A stretch of 64,000 bases of DNA, taken from positions 62,001 through 126,000 of the IMG/VR virus record IMGVR_UViG_3300027963_004416. One strand, given 5' to 3'. The notes below the pieces were generated by a model. The model saw only the letters and a list, made by a program, of their open reading frames with translations. It searched no databases and was not told where the DNA came from. Shown here piece by piece: positions 41,005 to 52,724 of the stretch. Each line of letters begins with the position of its first letter. Position 1 is the stretch's first letter. This DNA is from a virus. Position numbers and translations under genes: made by a program.

Positions 41005-44000
41005 ATGTCAATCGAGACAAATCTTAACACAACCCCGTATTTTGATGATTATAGCGAACAGAAAGACTTTGCAAAGGTTCTTTTTAGGCCTGGTGTAGCT
41101 CTTCAAGCTAGAGAATTAACTCAACTTCAAGATATACTACAGAAGCAAATAGAACGATTTGGTGATCATATCTTCAAGTCTGGTACAGTTATAAGCGGTA
41201 CTAACTTTCAGTTTTATGATAGATTAAACTATGTTAAGATTTTAGATGAGCAGGTAGACGGGATGCCTGTTAATCCAGCCGGGTATCAAGGCCTTTTTGT
41301 TAAAAATAGTTCCAATTTAATTGCTAAGGTAGTTAATTACAAAACCGGTTATCAGTCACGCGATCCAGAAACTAACTATCTCTATTTAAATTATTTAAAT
41401 TCAAGTATCACAGGTAATACACCTTTTTATTCTAATAATGATGTACTTACAGTCTATAATCAAGATTGGAGATTATATGACTTTACCATAACTAATGGTG
41501 GTACATCTATATCAAATAATGACTCAGTACAAATTACTAGCGCGCTTCTAGTAAAATCAAGTAATGTTACTACAGGTGATATCACCCAAGTCGTAGGCAC
41601 AAATACGGCTAACGCTACAGTTACTGAAGCAAATTCTATTTTCGGTACTATTACAGTAAACGGTATTACTTATAGTAATAATGACGGCTATAGAATACTT
41701 AGAATTAGACCTATAACCAATGATCTAGCTAACTCATCTGCAAATTCTGCTAAGTGGTCTATTTTACCTAACTATAGTGTTTTACAGGGTAGCAATACAG
41801 CTAACGTAGTAGCGTTGATAGGTACAGGAGCTAAAGCTACCATTACAACAGACGGCTCAGGTATAATATCGGATGTGTCCCTTACTGCGGTGGGCAGTGG
41901 CTACGTAGTCGTACCTCACGTTGGAATTCGTAGTTCAGTAGGAGCAATTAGTTCAGTAAATATTACTGCATTAAATTACGCCGGTCAAGTAACTGTAGCT
42001 TCAGATGCTTACAACGCTAACAGTACTACCCCCGTCGGTACAGCGTATGCATTCGGAGTGACCGAAGGTATTATTTACCAGAAAGGAATGTTCTTAAGAG
42101 TTGAGCCTCAGACTATAATAGTTAATTCTTATAGCTCTAATGTAGATAATGTGACGGTAGGATTTATATCAAACGAAAGTATAGTCAATAGTTCAGCTGA
42201 TGCGTCTCTTCTTGACACTGCAACAGGAACATCTAATTTTGCCGCACCAGGTGCGCATCGTTTAAAGCTCACACCTACCTTAGAAGTAATAAACACTTCC
42301 AATGCTGCATCTAATAATTCATTCTTTCCGCTAGTTGATTTTAGAGATGGTCAACCTTACCGTCAGTTTAAAACAACATCTTACTCAGAAATTGCAAAAG
42401 AATTCGAAAGAAGAACGGATGAGACTAATGGTAACTTTGTTATAGATCCTTTTTTAGTATCTTCAACCGATAAAGAAACTTGGAGCAATACTTATTTTGA
42501 CGTTATAGTGGAGCCTGGTCTAGCATATATTGATGGGGTACGAGTTGGTACAGAAAGAGCTACTAGACTCAACACAAGAAGAGGTAATGATAGTATCTCT
42601 TATACTAATCAAACTTTAAGTTTAAACTATGGAAATTTTGTTAATGTAAGAGAGCTAGCAGGGCAGTTTAATTTTAAAACTGGTGATTCGGTAGACCTAT
42701 ACGACACAGCTAAAACTTATATAACTACAGGTACTTTTGCTAATTCTACTATTACGCCTGCAGGTAATAAAATAGGTACTGCTAAAGTTAGGTCTCTGGT
42801 TTTTGATAGCGGCACACCAGGCACTAACACTGCTGTTTATAGAATGTATCTTTTTGATATAAGAGTAGACCAAGGAAAGTCGTTTAAAAATAATGTTAAG
42901 AGTATTTTTTATAACGGGACAGATGATGGCATTGCTGACATCATACTAAGCGATGATCCTGCATCAGGCGCTAATGTAGCATTGTTACGCGATAGTACTT
43001 TTAATTCATTAGTTTTCCCTGTAGATGATCTAGCAGGTTCAAAAACTGTTTATAGTACAAATAATGTATCCTATAGCTACAGAACATCCGCTCAGTCAAA
43101 TATAAGCACTGTGGCTAGAATTTCGTTAGTATTAACAGGTGGCACTACTAGATTTCCATATGGAAATAATGTAACTCTATCCTCTGTCCAGAGAAGAGAT
43201 CTAATAATTACTCCTATAGTTAATGCTACGTCAAGTAATGTAACTACTAATGTTACTGCAACAAGCTCTAGCAAAACTATTATAGCTACCGGTATAGGTG
43301 ATCCGTTCGAAGCCGGTGACTTTATTAAAGTATATAATAACAGTAATACCGCACAGACTATGTTTACTCAGGTTACATCAGTCGATGATGCTTTCACTCT
43401 AACTGTAGCTAATAATTGGGGGTACGGTACAAATACTCAACTATACGCTGCAAGACATTTTCCAGCCAATGTACCTATCCCAATCGAAGATTCAAGAGTT
43501 TCGGCTAACTTAAACAATACGGGCACTACCCTAACAATTAATTTAAGTAATACTGCCGGGCAGCTTACTTTCAGCTCATCTGCTAATGTATACGTCTCAT
43601 ATAACGCTAAGGTCACTGGTGCCCAAGAGGTATCTAAGTCAATTAAAAGAGGATTATTAGTAAAGCTTCGCTTAGCTAATAATGTTGCAACTAATAGAGG
43701 ACCATGGTGTTTAGGTATCCCAGATGTTTTTAGACTAAACAAAGTATACATCGGAAATAGTAGTGTTAATACTAATTCTACTAGTATTACTCAATACTTT
43801 TATGTTAATAATGGTCAACAAAACGACTATTACGGGCACTCACATTTAGTATTAAAAGACAAGAAAAAAATTACATTAGATAATAATAATGATTGGCTAT
43901 TAGTAGAGGTTGACGCTTACGGCCTAACCTCACCTGCAGATGCTGGATACTTCGTGACAGATTCATACACCGTAGATTTCAGCAACGCTACTAGAAGTGC

Positions 44001-45588
44001 ATTGGGTAATTCAGCTGTTAATCCAGGGGAAATACCAGATTTTAGGGACAGCAAAGGTAAGGTTTATAATATTATTGATGTAGTGGATTTTAGACCTAGA
44101 ACTACCAACACGACGGTTTTAACTAGTACATTAGCAAGTGCTAATGTCAACCCACCCAATACGGTAAATCTTGGCACACATGATAAGCTCTTCCCCCAGC
44201 CTGACTCTTCATTTACATACGACTTTTCTGCATTTATTGGCAGACAGGACAGAGTTGTAATAGACAAAAATAGTAATATTACAGTTATTGAGGGTAGAGC
44301 AGATAAAGTTAACAAACAGCCTCCTAATACACCAGTAGGTACAGTAAGCTTAGCTATTCTAGATATACCGCCGTATCCTACCGTACCAGTAGTACCTAAT
44401 GATAATGTAGTAGCTTTAGGTGCTACGAAGGTAGGAGGAGATAGCGGTCCAATATATGATAAGCAAAAAAATTATACAGTAAAAGAAGTAGGGATGACCT
44501 TACAGAGCATTCAGCCAAAAAGATTTACTATGGCTGATATTGGTAAACTTGAACGTAGAATTGAAGATTTAGAATACTATACTAGCCTTAACGAGCTAGA
44601 AAAATCAGTAAAAGATATAAACATTCCTAGTGAGCTGGACCCTGCTAAAAATAGATTTAAAAATGGATTTTTTGTAGATCCGTTTAATGACTATGCTGCT
44701 ACAGATATTAGCAACCCTGAGTTAACATGCGAGATTAACCAGGCAATAAGTCTACTTGTACCTCCGTCAGATAAACTAAACTTAATGTGCAGATTTAATT
44801 ACAGTAATACTAATACATTAGGTAGTCTTAGATCTGAGGACCCTTTAGCTGAACCAGGTCTTAATAATTTTGGTGAATCAGTTTTAATGTTACCACCAAA
44901 CGGAGTATCTGCAATTATTAATCAAGGAAAATTTACTTCTGCCGTGACAGGGACTGGGGGTAATTATGTGTTCGTAGGTGATATGAGTATTAAGCCAAGA
45001 AACCTTAAAGTAGAGCTTAAGGCCGAACTTCGCATTACTCAACGATATGCATCACCTGAACCTCCAAGGAGATTTAAAATTATTTGCGGAGAGCTAGCAT
45101 CTCAAGGTAAACTTGATAAGACTCTAAATGAGCTAGATCAAAAGTTTGGATTAATATATCTAAAAAGATACCCTACAAGCTACATGGGATATCTATATTT
45201 CGCCTCCTTTATAGTTGCGGTGTTGAGAAATGAAGACACCCCTGGGTTTGAATTTATAAAAAATAAAGAAAAACAAAAACAGATTAAAAATAAAATTACA
45301 CAGCTTGCTATAAAGTATGCCGGTATAGATGACTGGGCTCAATTTATGGGGTGGGTAATGACAGGCGGAAAGGGATATAACTTTACACTAACAGGGGCAG
45401 CTGTAACAGCCTGGGGTGTACTGTTAGGGTATATTTTAGGTCTTATTTTTAATCCTAAAGCCCCTTTAAACACTTTAAGAGCTTACATAGCGCTGGTTGT
45501 GGGTTGGTCTTTTGCTCCTATAGCTACGATTTGTAAACCTATAGATTACTGCATTAATATTTTTAGAAAATTCAGAGGTAAGAAGTAA
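41005..45588 (+). CDS. DUF4815 virion structural protein (1527 aa)
   Basis: The N-terminus MSIETNLNTTPYFDDYSEQKDFAKVLFRPGVALQARELTQLQDILQKQIERFGDHIFKSGTVI is the DUF4815 signature found in large baseplate/fibre-connector proteins of marine T4-like phages. A long beta-rich body follows. The last ~120 residues are unusual: two or three hydrophobic segments (around FTLTGAAVTAWGVLLGYILGLIF and LRAYIALVVGWSFAPIATI) and a basic end RKFRGKK. This is odd for an outer baseplate protein. An AGAGG ribosome site precedes the ATG. Confidence 0.82.
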   Translation: MSIETNLNTTPYFDDYSEQKDFAKVLFRPGVALQARELTQLQDILQKQIERFGDHIFKSGTVISGTNFQFYDRLNYVKILDEQVDGMPVNPAGYQGLFVKNSSNLIAKVVNYKTGYQSRDPETNYLYLNYLNSSITGNTPFYSNNDVLTVYNQDWRLYDFTITNGGTSISNNDSVQITSALLVKSSNVTTGDITQVVGTNTANATVTEANSIFGTITVNGITYSNNDGYRILRIRPITNDLANSSANSAKWSILPNYSVLQGSNTANVVALIGTGAKATITTDGSGIISDVSLTAVGSGYVVVPHVGIRSSVGAISSVNITALNYAGQVTVASDAYNANSTTPVGTAYAFGVTEGIIYQKGMFLRVEPQTIIVNSYSSNVDNVTVGFISNESIVNSSADASLLDTATGTSNFAAPGAHRLKLTPTLEVINTSNAASNNSFFPLVDFRDGQPYRQFKTTSYSEIAKEFERRTDETNGNFVIDPFLVSSTDKETWSNTYFDVIVEPGLAYIDGVRVGTERATRLNTRRGNDSISYTNQTLSLNYGNFVNVRELAGQFNFKTGDSVDLYDTAKTYITTGTFANSTITPAGNKIGTAKVRSLVFDSGTPGTNTAVYRMYLFDIRVDQGKSFKNNVKSIFYNGTDDGIADIILSDDPASGANVALLRDSTFNSLVFPVDDLAGSKTVYSTNNVSYSYRTSAQSNISTVARISLVLTGGTTRFPYGNNVTLSSVQRRDLIITPIVNATSSNVTTNVTATSSSKTIIATGIGDPFEAGDFIKVYNNSNTAQTMFTQVTSVDDAFTLTVANNWGYGTNTQLYAARHFPANVPIPIEDSRVSANLNNTGTTLTINLSNTAGQLTFSSSANVYVSYNAKVTGAQEVSKSIKRGLLVKLRLANNVATNRGPWCLGIPDVFRLNKVYIGNSSVNTNSTSITQYFYVNNGQQNDYYGHSHLVLKDKKKITLDNNNDWLLVEVDAYGLTSPADAGYFVTDSYTVDFSNATRSALGNSAVNPGEIPDFRDSKGKVYNIIDVVDFRPRTTNTTVLTSTLASANVNPPNTVNLGTHDKLFPQPDSSFTYDFSAFIGRQDRVVIDKNSNITVIEGRADKVNKQPPNTPVGTVSLAILDIPPYPTVPVVPNDNVVALGATKVGGDSGPIYDKQKNYTVKEVGMTLQSIQPKRFTMADIGKLERRIEDLEYYTSLNELEKSVKDINIPSELDPAKNRFKNGFFVDPFNDYAATDISNPELTCEINQAISLLVPPSDKLNLMCRFNYSNTNTLGSLRSEDPLAEPGLNNFGESVLMLPPNGVSAIINQGKFTSAVTGTGGNYVFVGDMSIKPRNLKVELKAELRITQRYASPEPPRRFKIICGELASQGKLDKTLNELDQKFGLIYLKRYPTSYMGYLYFASFIVAVLRNEDTPGFEFIKNKEKQKQIKNKITQLAIKYAGIDDWAQFMGWVMTGGKGYNFTLTGAAVTAWGVLLGYILGLIFNPKAPLNTLRAYIALVVGWSFAPIATICKPIDYCINIFRKFRGKK

Positions 45589-46136
45589 TGACTAATTTTT
45601 TAAACAATACATCCGCGTTTAAGGTTGCTATACCTGCAGGATCAAATGATCAAGGAATATCATCGAGTATTCTTTCATCTCAACAAATCGCAGGTCAAAG
45701 CTTTGAAGTATATATCTACGGACTAAATATACGAACAGATCTTAATGTTTATATTGATGGTGTTCTTGTTAGCACCAGTAATATCCAGCCTTATACCGGG
45801 CAGAAGGGCGGTAATTTACAGACTGACGGTAATGGTAATGTGAGCTTCTACGTTTATTTTAGTGATCCTGTCCCTAATATTAAAAATGTACCTGAAGCCG
45901 ACTTTATTAATGCTTTAAAAAGAAATACAAAATTATTAAATGTAGTAGTAGTTGACCGGGCAAGTATAAACGGCTCAAGTCTTCCAGATAATTTTAGAAC
46001 GATTGCACGGTGTTATGCCGAGCAAAGTATTAATAGAACATATGAGACCACATTTAATGTTGTTAGAGATGTTATAGATACTAGAACAAATTCAAAAAGT
46101 ACCACTACTCTTGGCTCACAAACTCTACTTACTTAA
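45588..46136 (+). CDS. Hypothetical virion protein (182 aa)
   Basis: The 182-residue protein, rich in Ser, Asn and Thr, looks like an Ig-like beta domain (GQSFEVYIYGLNIRTDLNVYIDGVLVSTSNIQPYTGQKGGNLQTDGNGNVSFYVYFSDP) followed by a helical part. The DUF4815 stop overlaps its ATG (TAATG). A structural role is inferred from position only. Confidence 0.62.
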   Translation: MTNFLNNTSAFKVAIPAGSNDQGISSSILSSQQIAGQSFEVYIYGLNIRTDLNVYIDGVLVSTSNIQPYTGQKGGNLQTDGNGNVSFYVYFSDPVPNIKNVPEADFINALKRNTKLLNVVVVDRASINGSSLPDNFRTIARCYAEQSINRTYETTFNVVRDVIDTRTNSKSTTTLGSQTLLT

Positions 46137-46147
46137 TGGAATAAAAA

Positions 46148-48238
46148 ATGGCAATTGCAGCAGATCTAGCTCAAACTTTCTTTTTAGATAGAACCTCCGT
46201 AAAGGATGCTGAGGTTGTTTTTGTTTCTAATGTTCAACTTTATTTTAGAAACAAACCCTCAATAGCTCAAGGCGGTGTAACTGTTTTTTTATGCCCCACT
46301 TATTTTGAGAATGGATTTGCTGTTCCTGATCTAACAAATTTTGTAACTTATGGCAGAAAAAGATTAGAATATTCCAGCATTCTAACATCAACAGACGGAA
46401 GCGCAGCTACTACCTTTACATTCCCTGTACCAGTACCAGTTAAAACTGATGCAACGTATGCGATGGTAATCAGAATGGACTTTAATGATAATGACTATAC
46501 ATTCTGGGCTAATAAAACTGGAGAAACATACAATAACGTAGCCAGCCCTGCTGTGACTAAAGGTGCCCTAGATGGTAGATTCTTTGTAATAACTAATGGC
46601 ACCACACTTACACCGCAATCTGATACAGATCTTAAGTTTACTGTTAATTTTCAGAAATTTATAACCAACAGCAATACATATAGCGCAGTTAATAGAAATA
46701 TGGAATTTCTTAATGTAGATCCTACGGATATAATTGGGGACTTTATAGGTGGCGAGCTGGTATTTGCAAATACAGGTGCCGTTGCTGCGCAGACTGTAAG
46801 TATGTCCGCTACATCTACTACAATTACCGGTACTGGTACCAGATTTGCTACAGATTTTAATGCCTCTAGTTATATAGTTCTTAAAAGTGGTACAAGCTAC
46901 TCTATAAGAGCTGTTGATAGTGTGGTGAATAATACTACAATGATATTGGAAAAAAATCCGCCATTTACAAATTCTTCAGCGCAATATCTAGTAGCACCTG
47001 TAGGTAAACTATTTAAATATAACCCTGGTGCTAATTCTATTATTTTAGTGGCCTCAACAGCAAATAGTACCTTTAACTTCTACCCTAATACTACCTCAAA
47101 TACAGTAGTAGGTGAAGCTTCGAATGCTACGGCTATAGTAAGCGAATTAAATAACTTTTTACTGACTAAATATGAGTCGGCATTTAACATAGTAGTTCCT
47201 CCTAATACATATTCAACCGTAACCGGTTCAATGGCTAGTGCCACTTATTCGGCGGTGTCCGATGGTGAAATACTTCAAAATAGAGAAAAATGGAAGTTGA
47301 ATACTACTACTCAGTTATTTTCTAGATCAGATGAAGTTGCGAACGGCGCCACGCTTACAAATAATAAATCATTCAATTTTAATATAACATTTAGTAGTGA
47401 TAATGAGTTTACCTCGCCCTTCTTAGATGAGGAAGATATGTTCTTCTTCGGCGAGGAATTCCTAATTAATAACGACATAACAGATGAGAATAAACCAAAC
47501 GGCAACGCTGTAGCAAGACATATATCAAAAAGAATTACATTAGCTGATGGGCAAGATTCTGAAGATATTCGAGTTTATCTAACTGCCTTTAGACCATCAG
47601 GTACCGATGTTCATGTATATGTAAGATTCTATAACGAAAGTGATTCGGATGTCTTTACCGATAAAGATTGGACAAGACTCGAACCTAAGAGCCCTGCTAC
47701 CTTGTTTAGCTCTGCTGCTGATTTTACTGACTTTATAGAATTAGAATATAGATTACCTGCTTACCCGGTGGAAAATTATACAACCGGTACTAAAGCTGCT
47801 GGTACTTTGCAGGCCGGTAAATTTACCATACCTAATAATTCTCTTACAGTAACTGGCACATCAGGTACTGTTAATACTGGTATATCACAGGGTGATGTTG
47901 TTAGAATTTATGACCCTCTATTCCCAAACAACTCCCTAGTCGTTCCAGTCTCGGCTTCAACAACTACTAACTTTACTATAGATCTTCAGTCAAATGTAAG
48001 CACTTCTAATACGAAGACTTCTAGCTTCGTCAAGTCTGGAATGATTGTAGAAAAAGTTACGTATAAAAATACTGCATTTAAGAATTATATCGGCAATAAC
48101 GTTGTTAGATATTATAATTCTAATCTAGCAGCACTAGATACATATAAGAGCTTTGCCTTTAAAATTATTTTAACCTCTAGCGTCAACAATCTATATCCGT
48201 TTGTTGATGATATTAGAGGTATCGCAATGAGTATATAA
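46148..48238 (+). CDS. Virion structural protein (696 aa), baseplate/fibre connector type
   Basis: The protein begins MAIAADLAQTFFLDRTSVKDAEVVFVSNVQLYFRNKPSIAQGGVTVFLCPT, a start I associate with large structural proteins that follow DUF4815 in marine T4-like phages. The body is beta-rich, and its C-terminal part (RPSGTDVHVYVRFYNESDSD...FVDDIRGIAMSI) contains a typical module. It probably occupies the place of T4 gp10 or gp9; no direct T4 match was seen. Confidence 0.68.
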   Translation: MAIAADLAQTFFLDRTSVKDAEVVFVSNVQLYFRNKPSIAQGGVTVFLCPTYFENGFAVPDLTNFVTYGRKRLEYSSILTSTDGSAATTFTFPVPVPVKTDATYAMVIRMDFNDNDYTFWANKTGETYNNVASPAVTKGALDGRFFVITNGTTLTPQSDTDLKFTVNFQKFITNSNTYSAVNRNMEFLNVDPTDIIGDFIGGELVFANTGAVAAQTVSMSATSTTITGTGTRFATDFNASSYIVLKSGTSYSIRAVDSVVNNTTMILEKNPPFTNSSAQYLVAPVGKLFKYNPGANSIILVASTANSTFNFYPNTTSNTVVGEASNATAIVSELNNFLLTKYESAFNIVVPPNTYSTVTGSMASATYSAVSDGEILQNREKWKLNTTTQLFSRSDEVANGATLTNNKSFNFNITFSSDNEFTSPFLDEEDMFFFGEEFLINNDITDENKPNGNAVARHISKRITLADGQDSEDIRVYLTAFRPSGTDVHVYVRFYNESDSDVFTDKDWTRLEPKSPATLFSSAADFTDFIELEYRLPAYPVENYTTGTKAAGTLQAGKFTIPNNSLTVTGTSGTVNTGISQGDVVRIYDPLFPNNSLVVPVSASTTTNFTIDLQSNVSTSNTKTSSFVKSGMIVEKVTYKNTAFKNYIGNNVVRYYNSNLAALDTYKSFAFKIILTSSVNNLYPFVDDIRGIAMSI

Positions 48239-48450
48239 TGAAAGAATTAAAGATAGAAGGTTTCGCTCGAGATAAACAAAACTATGCACTCCTTAACGTA
48301 GATAAAGCAGGCTATGAGGAATATCGACGTCAACGTAATGAAAGTCAAAGAGTTCATCATATAGAGAGTGAAGTTAAAAGTTTAAAGGATGACATAAGCG
48401 AAATAAAAAATATTTTATTAGCTTTATTAAACGGAAATAAAAATGTCTAG
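48238..48450 (+). CDS. Small coiled-coil protein (70 aa)
   Basis: The 70-residue charged protein has a C-terminal coiled-coil heptad pattern (VHHIESEVKSLKDDISEIKNILLALLNG). It overlaps both neighbours by a few bases. Similar small genes with coiled coils sit between fibre genes in marine phages, and may be assembly chaperones. A second one is at 54631. Confidence 0.62.
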   Translation: MKELKIEGFARDKQNYALLNVDKAGYEEYRRQRNESQRVHHIESEVKSLKDDISEIKNILLALLNGNKNV

Positions 48451-49969
48451 ACTAATAGCAAACGTACAAATAGCAACTGACACATTTAATGGATGGGTTA
48501 CTAAAACTAATGAGTTACTAAATTCTCATACTAATGAAATAGTCACTGCATCTAATACCGCAGCTGGCGCTAATACGTACGGTAATGTTAGTGTAATAGG
48601 CGTTCTTTCTGCCAATATCTTAACCACTCCATCTTTATATGGCGGTAATTCTGGTAACGCAGCCACATTAACTACTCTTACTGTTGGTATCAGTAACAGC
48701 AGCGCTTCTTCTAACGTAGTGTTAACAGGCTATACTGCTAATATAACAGCTAACAATATAAACTTACTTTCAAACACAGTATTAAATGCTGCTAACATTT
48801 ATGCCAATTCAGCAGTTTATAGAGCTGTTGCTAATATTGCATTGAGCGGTAATTCAACTACAAACAATGTATTAATAACTGGTAATACGACTGCTACAGC
48901 TGTTACTGTAAATGGTAATACCTCGGGTATAAACACAACCTCATTCTCGATTAATTCAGTTTCAACTATCACAGGTAACACTACATTAAAAGCAAATACT
49001 TCAGTTACAAACATTACTGTTCTTGGCGGTACAACTTCTAATGTTACACTAACTGGTAATTTAGTAACTATTAGTAGCAACCTTACAGTATCAGCAAACG
49101 TAACTTCTATTACTGGCAATGTTACGTTTGATTCTAATTCACTCTTTATTGACTCTGTTAATGATAGAGTAGGTATTCTAACTACATCACCGAGTTATGC
49201 CTTACATGTTAAAGGTTCAAATACCTCTACAATGGTTGGTGTTGAGAACTCACAGGATAATACATTATTTACTGTCCTAAGTTCTAATTCAATAACCAGT
49301 ACCCCTAGTATAATTGCTAAATCTGGTACAAACACTTCTCTTGTATTTGCATCTAATAATGCCAGTGGTACATCAGGTAAGTTAATTATAGCAGCAAATG
49401 GTAATGTTGGAATTGCAAACGCGACCCCTGATGCATTGGTAACAATAGGTGCAGGTACAAAGGTTTACTCAAATGGCACGTTTCAAACCTCTGGTGATTT
49501 GATATGCTCGGGTGATCTTTATGCTAATATAGTATTCATGGGCGGTACATCACAGGCTACAGTTACTGCTACTGTTTGTCCTATTGTTCCTCCTAACACT
49601 ACCTACAGCTCAGCTGAGCCTGGTCCTTATACCTTCCTAGTTTTCTCTAATACAGAACCGCAACGAGTAGATGTCATCGATAAAGCTCAAGGTACTGGAT
49701 ATCAAGCAGTTAAGTATACTATCCAGGTTCAAGATAATGAAGTGGCTAACGAAGTGTTTATGACTGAAGTCAGTATGATTTATGGATACGGTAACGCACA
49801 CTCAACTCAATATGGTACAATATATACTAACTCTGCTTTTGTTGAGGTATCGGTAGGTGCTAATTCTACTTACTACTGGCTACAAGCTGCTCCCACTACC
49901 GCTTACTTAACATCTAAAGGTGGGTCAGCTAACTTACAATTTAGAGGTGTGCGCCAGAAGGCCAGGTAG
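48443..49969 (+). CDS. Tail fibre-like structural protein (508 aa)
   Basis: The N-terminal helix (NVQIATDTFNGWVTKTNELLNSHTNEIVTASN) is a common attachment start for marine-phage fibres. The middle has repeats of the VTGNTT/NVTLTGN kind that suggest a trimeric beta-helix, a NDRVGILTTSPSYALHV motif, and a compact C-terminal domain (FLVFSNTEPQRVDVIDKAQGTGYQAVKYTIQV...). It ends just before the late promoter. Confidence 0.72.
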   Translation: MSRLIANVQIATDTFNGWVTKTNELLNSHTNEIVTASNTAAGANTYGNVSVIGVLSANILTTPSLYGGNSGNAATLTTLTVGISNSSASSNVVLTGYTANITANNINLLSNTVLNAANIYANSAVYRAVANIALSGNSTTNNVLITGNTTATAVTVNGNTSGINTTSFSINSVSTITGNTTLKANTSVTNITVLGGTTSNVTLTGNLVTISSNLTVSANVTSITGNVTFDSNSLFIDSVNDRVGILTTSPSYALHVKGSNTSTMVGVENSQDNTLFTVLSSNSITSTPSIIAKSGTNTSLVFASNNASGTSGKLIIAANGNVGIANATPDALVTIGAGTKVYSNGTFQTSGDLICSGDLYANIVFMGGTSQATVTATVCPIVPPNTTYSSAEPGPYTFLVFSNTEPQRVDVIDKAQGTGYQAVKYTIQVQDNEVANEVFMTEVSMIYGYGNAHSTQYGTIYTNSAFVEVSVGANSTYYWLQAAPTTAYLTSKGGSANLQFRGVRQKAR

Positions 49970-49977
49970 TATAAATA
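49970..49977 (+). promoter_or_regulatory. T4-type late promoter TATAAATA
   Basis: A perfect TATAAATA, the T4 late promoter consensus, begins at the base after the upstream stop codon. It is followed by AT-rich sequence and an AAGGGAAGC ribosome site before the fibre gene at 50012. The gp33 coactivator needed for T4 late promoters is encoded at 20451. Confidence 0.65.
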
Positions 49978-50011
49978 ATAAAATAATAACAAGTTAGCGG
50001 AAGGGAAGCTA

Positions 50012-52133
<2,122 letters not shown>

Positions 52134-52144
<11 letters not shown>

Positions 52145-52463
52145 GGCTAACTTAATTATAGATCAAGGCGCAACGTATAGTACGACTATTGATATTGCAG
52201 ATGAATACGGGGTTGCAATAAACCTTACTAACTATACTGGAGCGGCGCAGATGAGAAAGCATTACACCTCATCTAATGCAGCTTCATTTACAGTTAGTCT
52301 TGGAGGAGCTGATGGTACCTTGACACTTTCTATGTCAGCAAATGCAACAGCTAATATAGTTGCAGGAAGATATGTTTACGATGTAGAACTTACTTCTAAT
52401 ACTGGTGTAATTTCTAGAGTATTAGAAGGTATAGTTACTGTAACTCCTAATGTAACAAGATAA
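52134..52463 (+). CDS. Small beta-sandwich structural protein (109 aa)
   Basis: The 109-residue protein (TKANLIIDQGATYSTTIDIADEYGVAINLTNYTGAAQMRKHYTSS...VAGRYVYDVELTSNTGVISRVLEGIVTVTP) looks like an Ig- or BppU-type domain often found as an accessory of phage fibres. It overlaps the fibre gene by 11 bases. An adhesin or baseplate decoration role is inferred. Confidence 0.62.
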
Positions 52464-52481
52464 CTTATATACATATATAAT

Positions 52482-52724
52482 ATGGCCACTAATATTAAAG
52501 CCGTTGTAAGACAGACCGGTTCTATTTTAACTCAACAGTCTACTCTTACTTTAAAAAATACCTTAAAGGATGAGATTGCTCTTAGAGAAATTACTAATGT
52601 AATTGAAGGTTCCCCTAATAATGGCGATACATTAGTATACAATTCCATTTTAAATAAATATGAAGTAAAGCCAGTATCAATCTCAGCAAATAATATAACA
52701 GGACTAGACGGGGGAACTTTCTAA
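52482..52724 (+). CDS. Small fibre-associated protein ending GLDGGTF (80 aa)
   Basis: The 80-residue protein starts like many phage structural proteins (MATNIKAVVRQTG) and ends ANNITGLDGGTF. The same heptapeptide ends the next gene's 630-residue protein. TATATAAT directly precedes its ATG in an 18-base gap, without an obvious ribosome site. Role unknown; the shared end suggests a common partner or tip. Confidence 0.55.
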   Translation: MATNIKAVVRQTGSILTQQSTLTLKNTLKDEIALREITNVIEGSPNNGDTLVYNSILNKYEVKPVSISANNITGLDGGTF

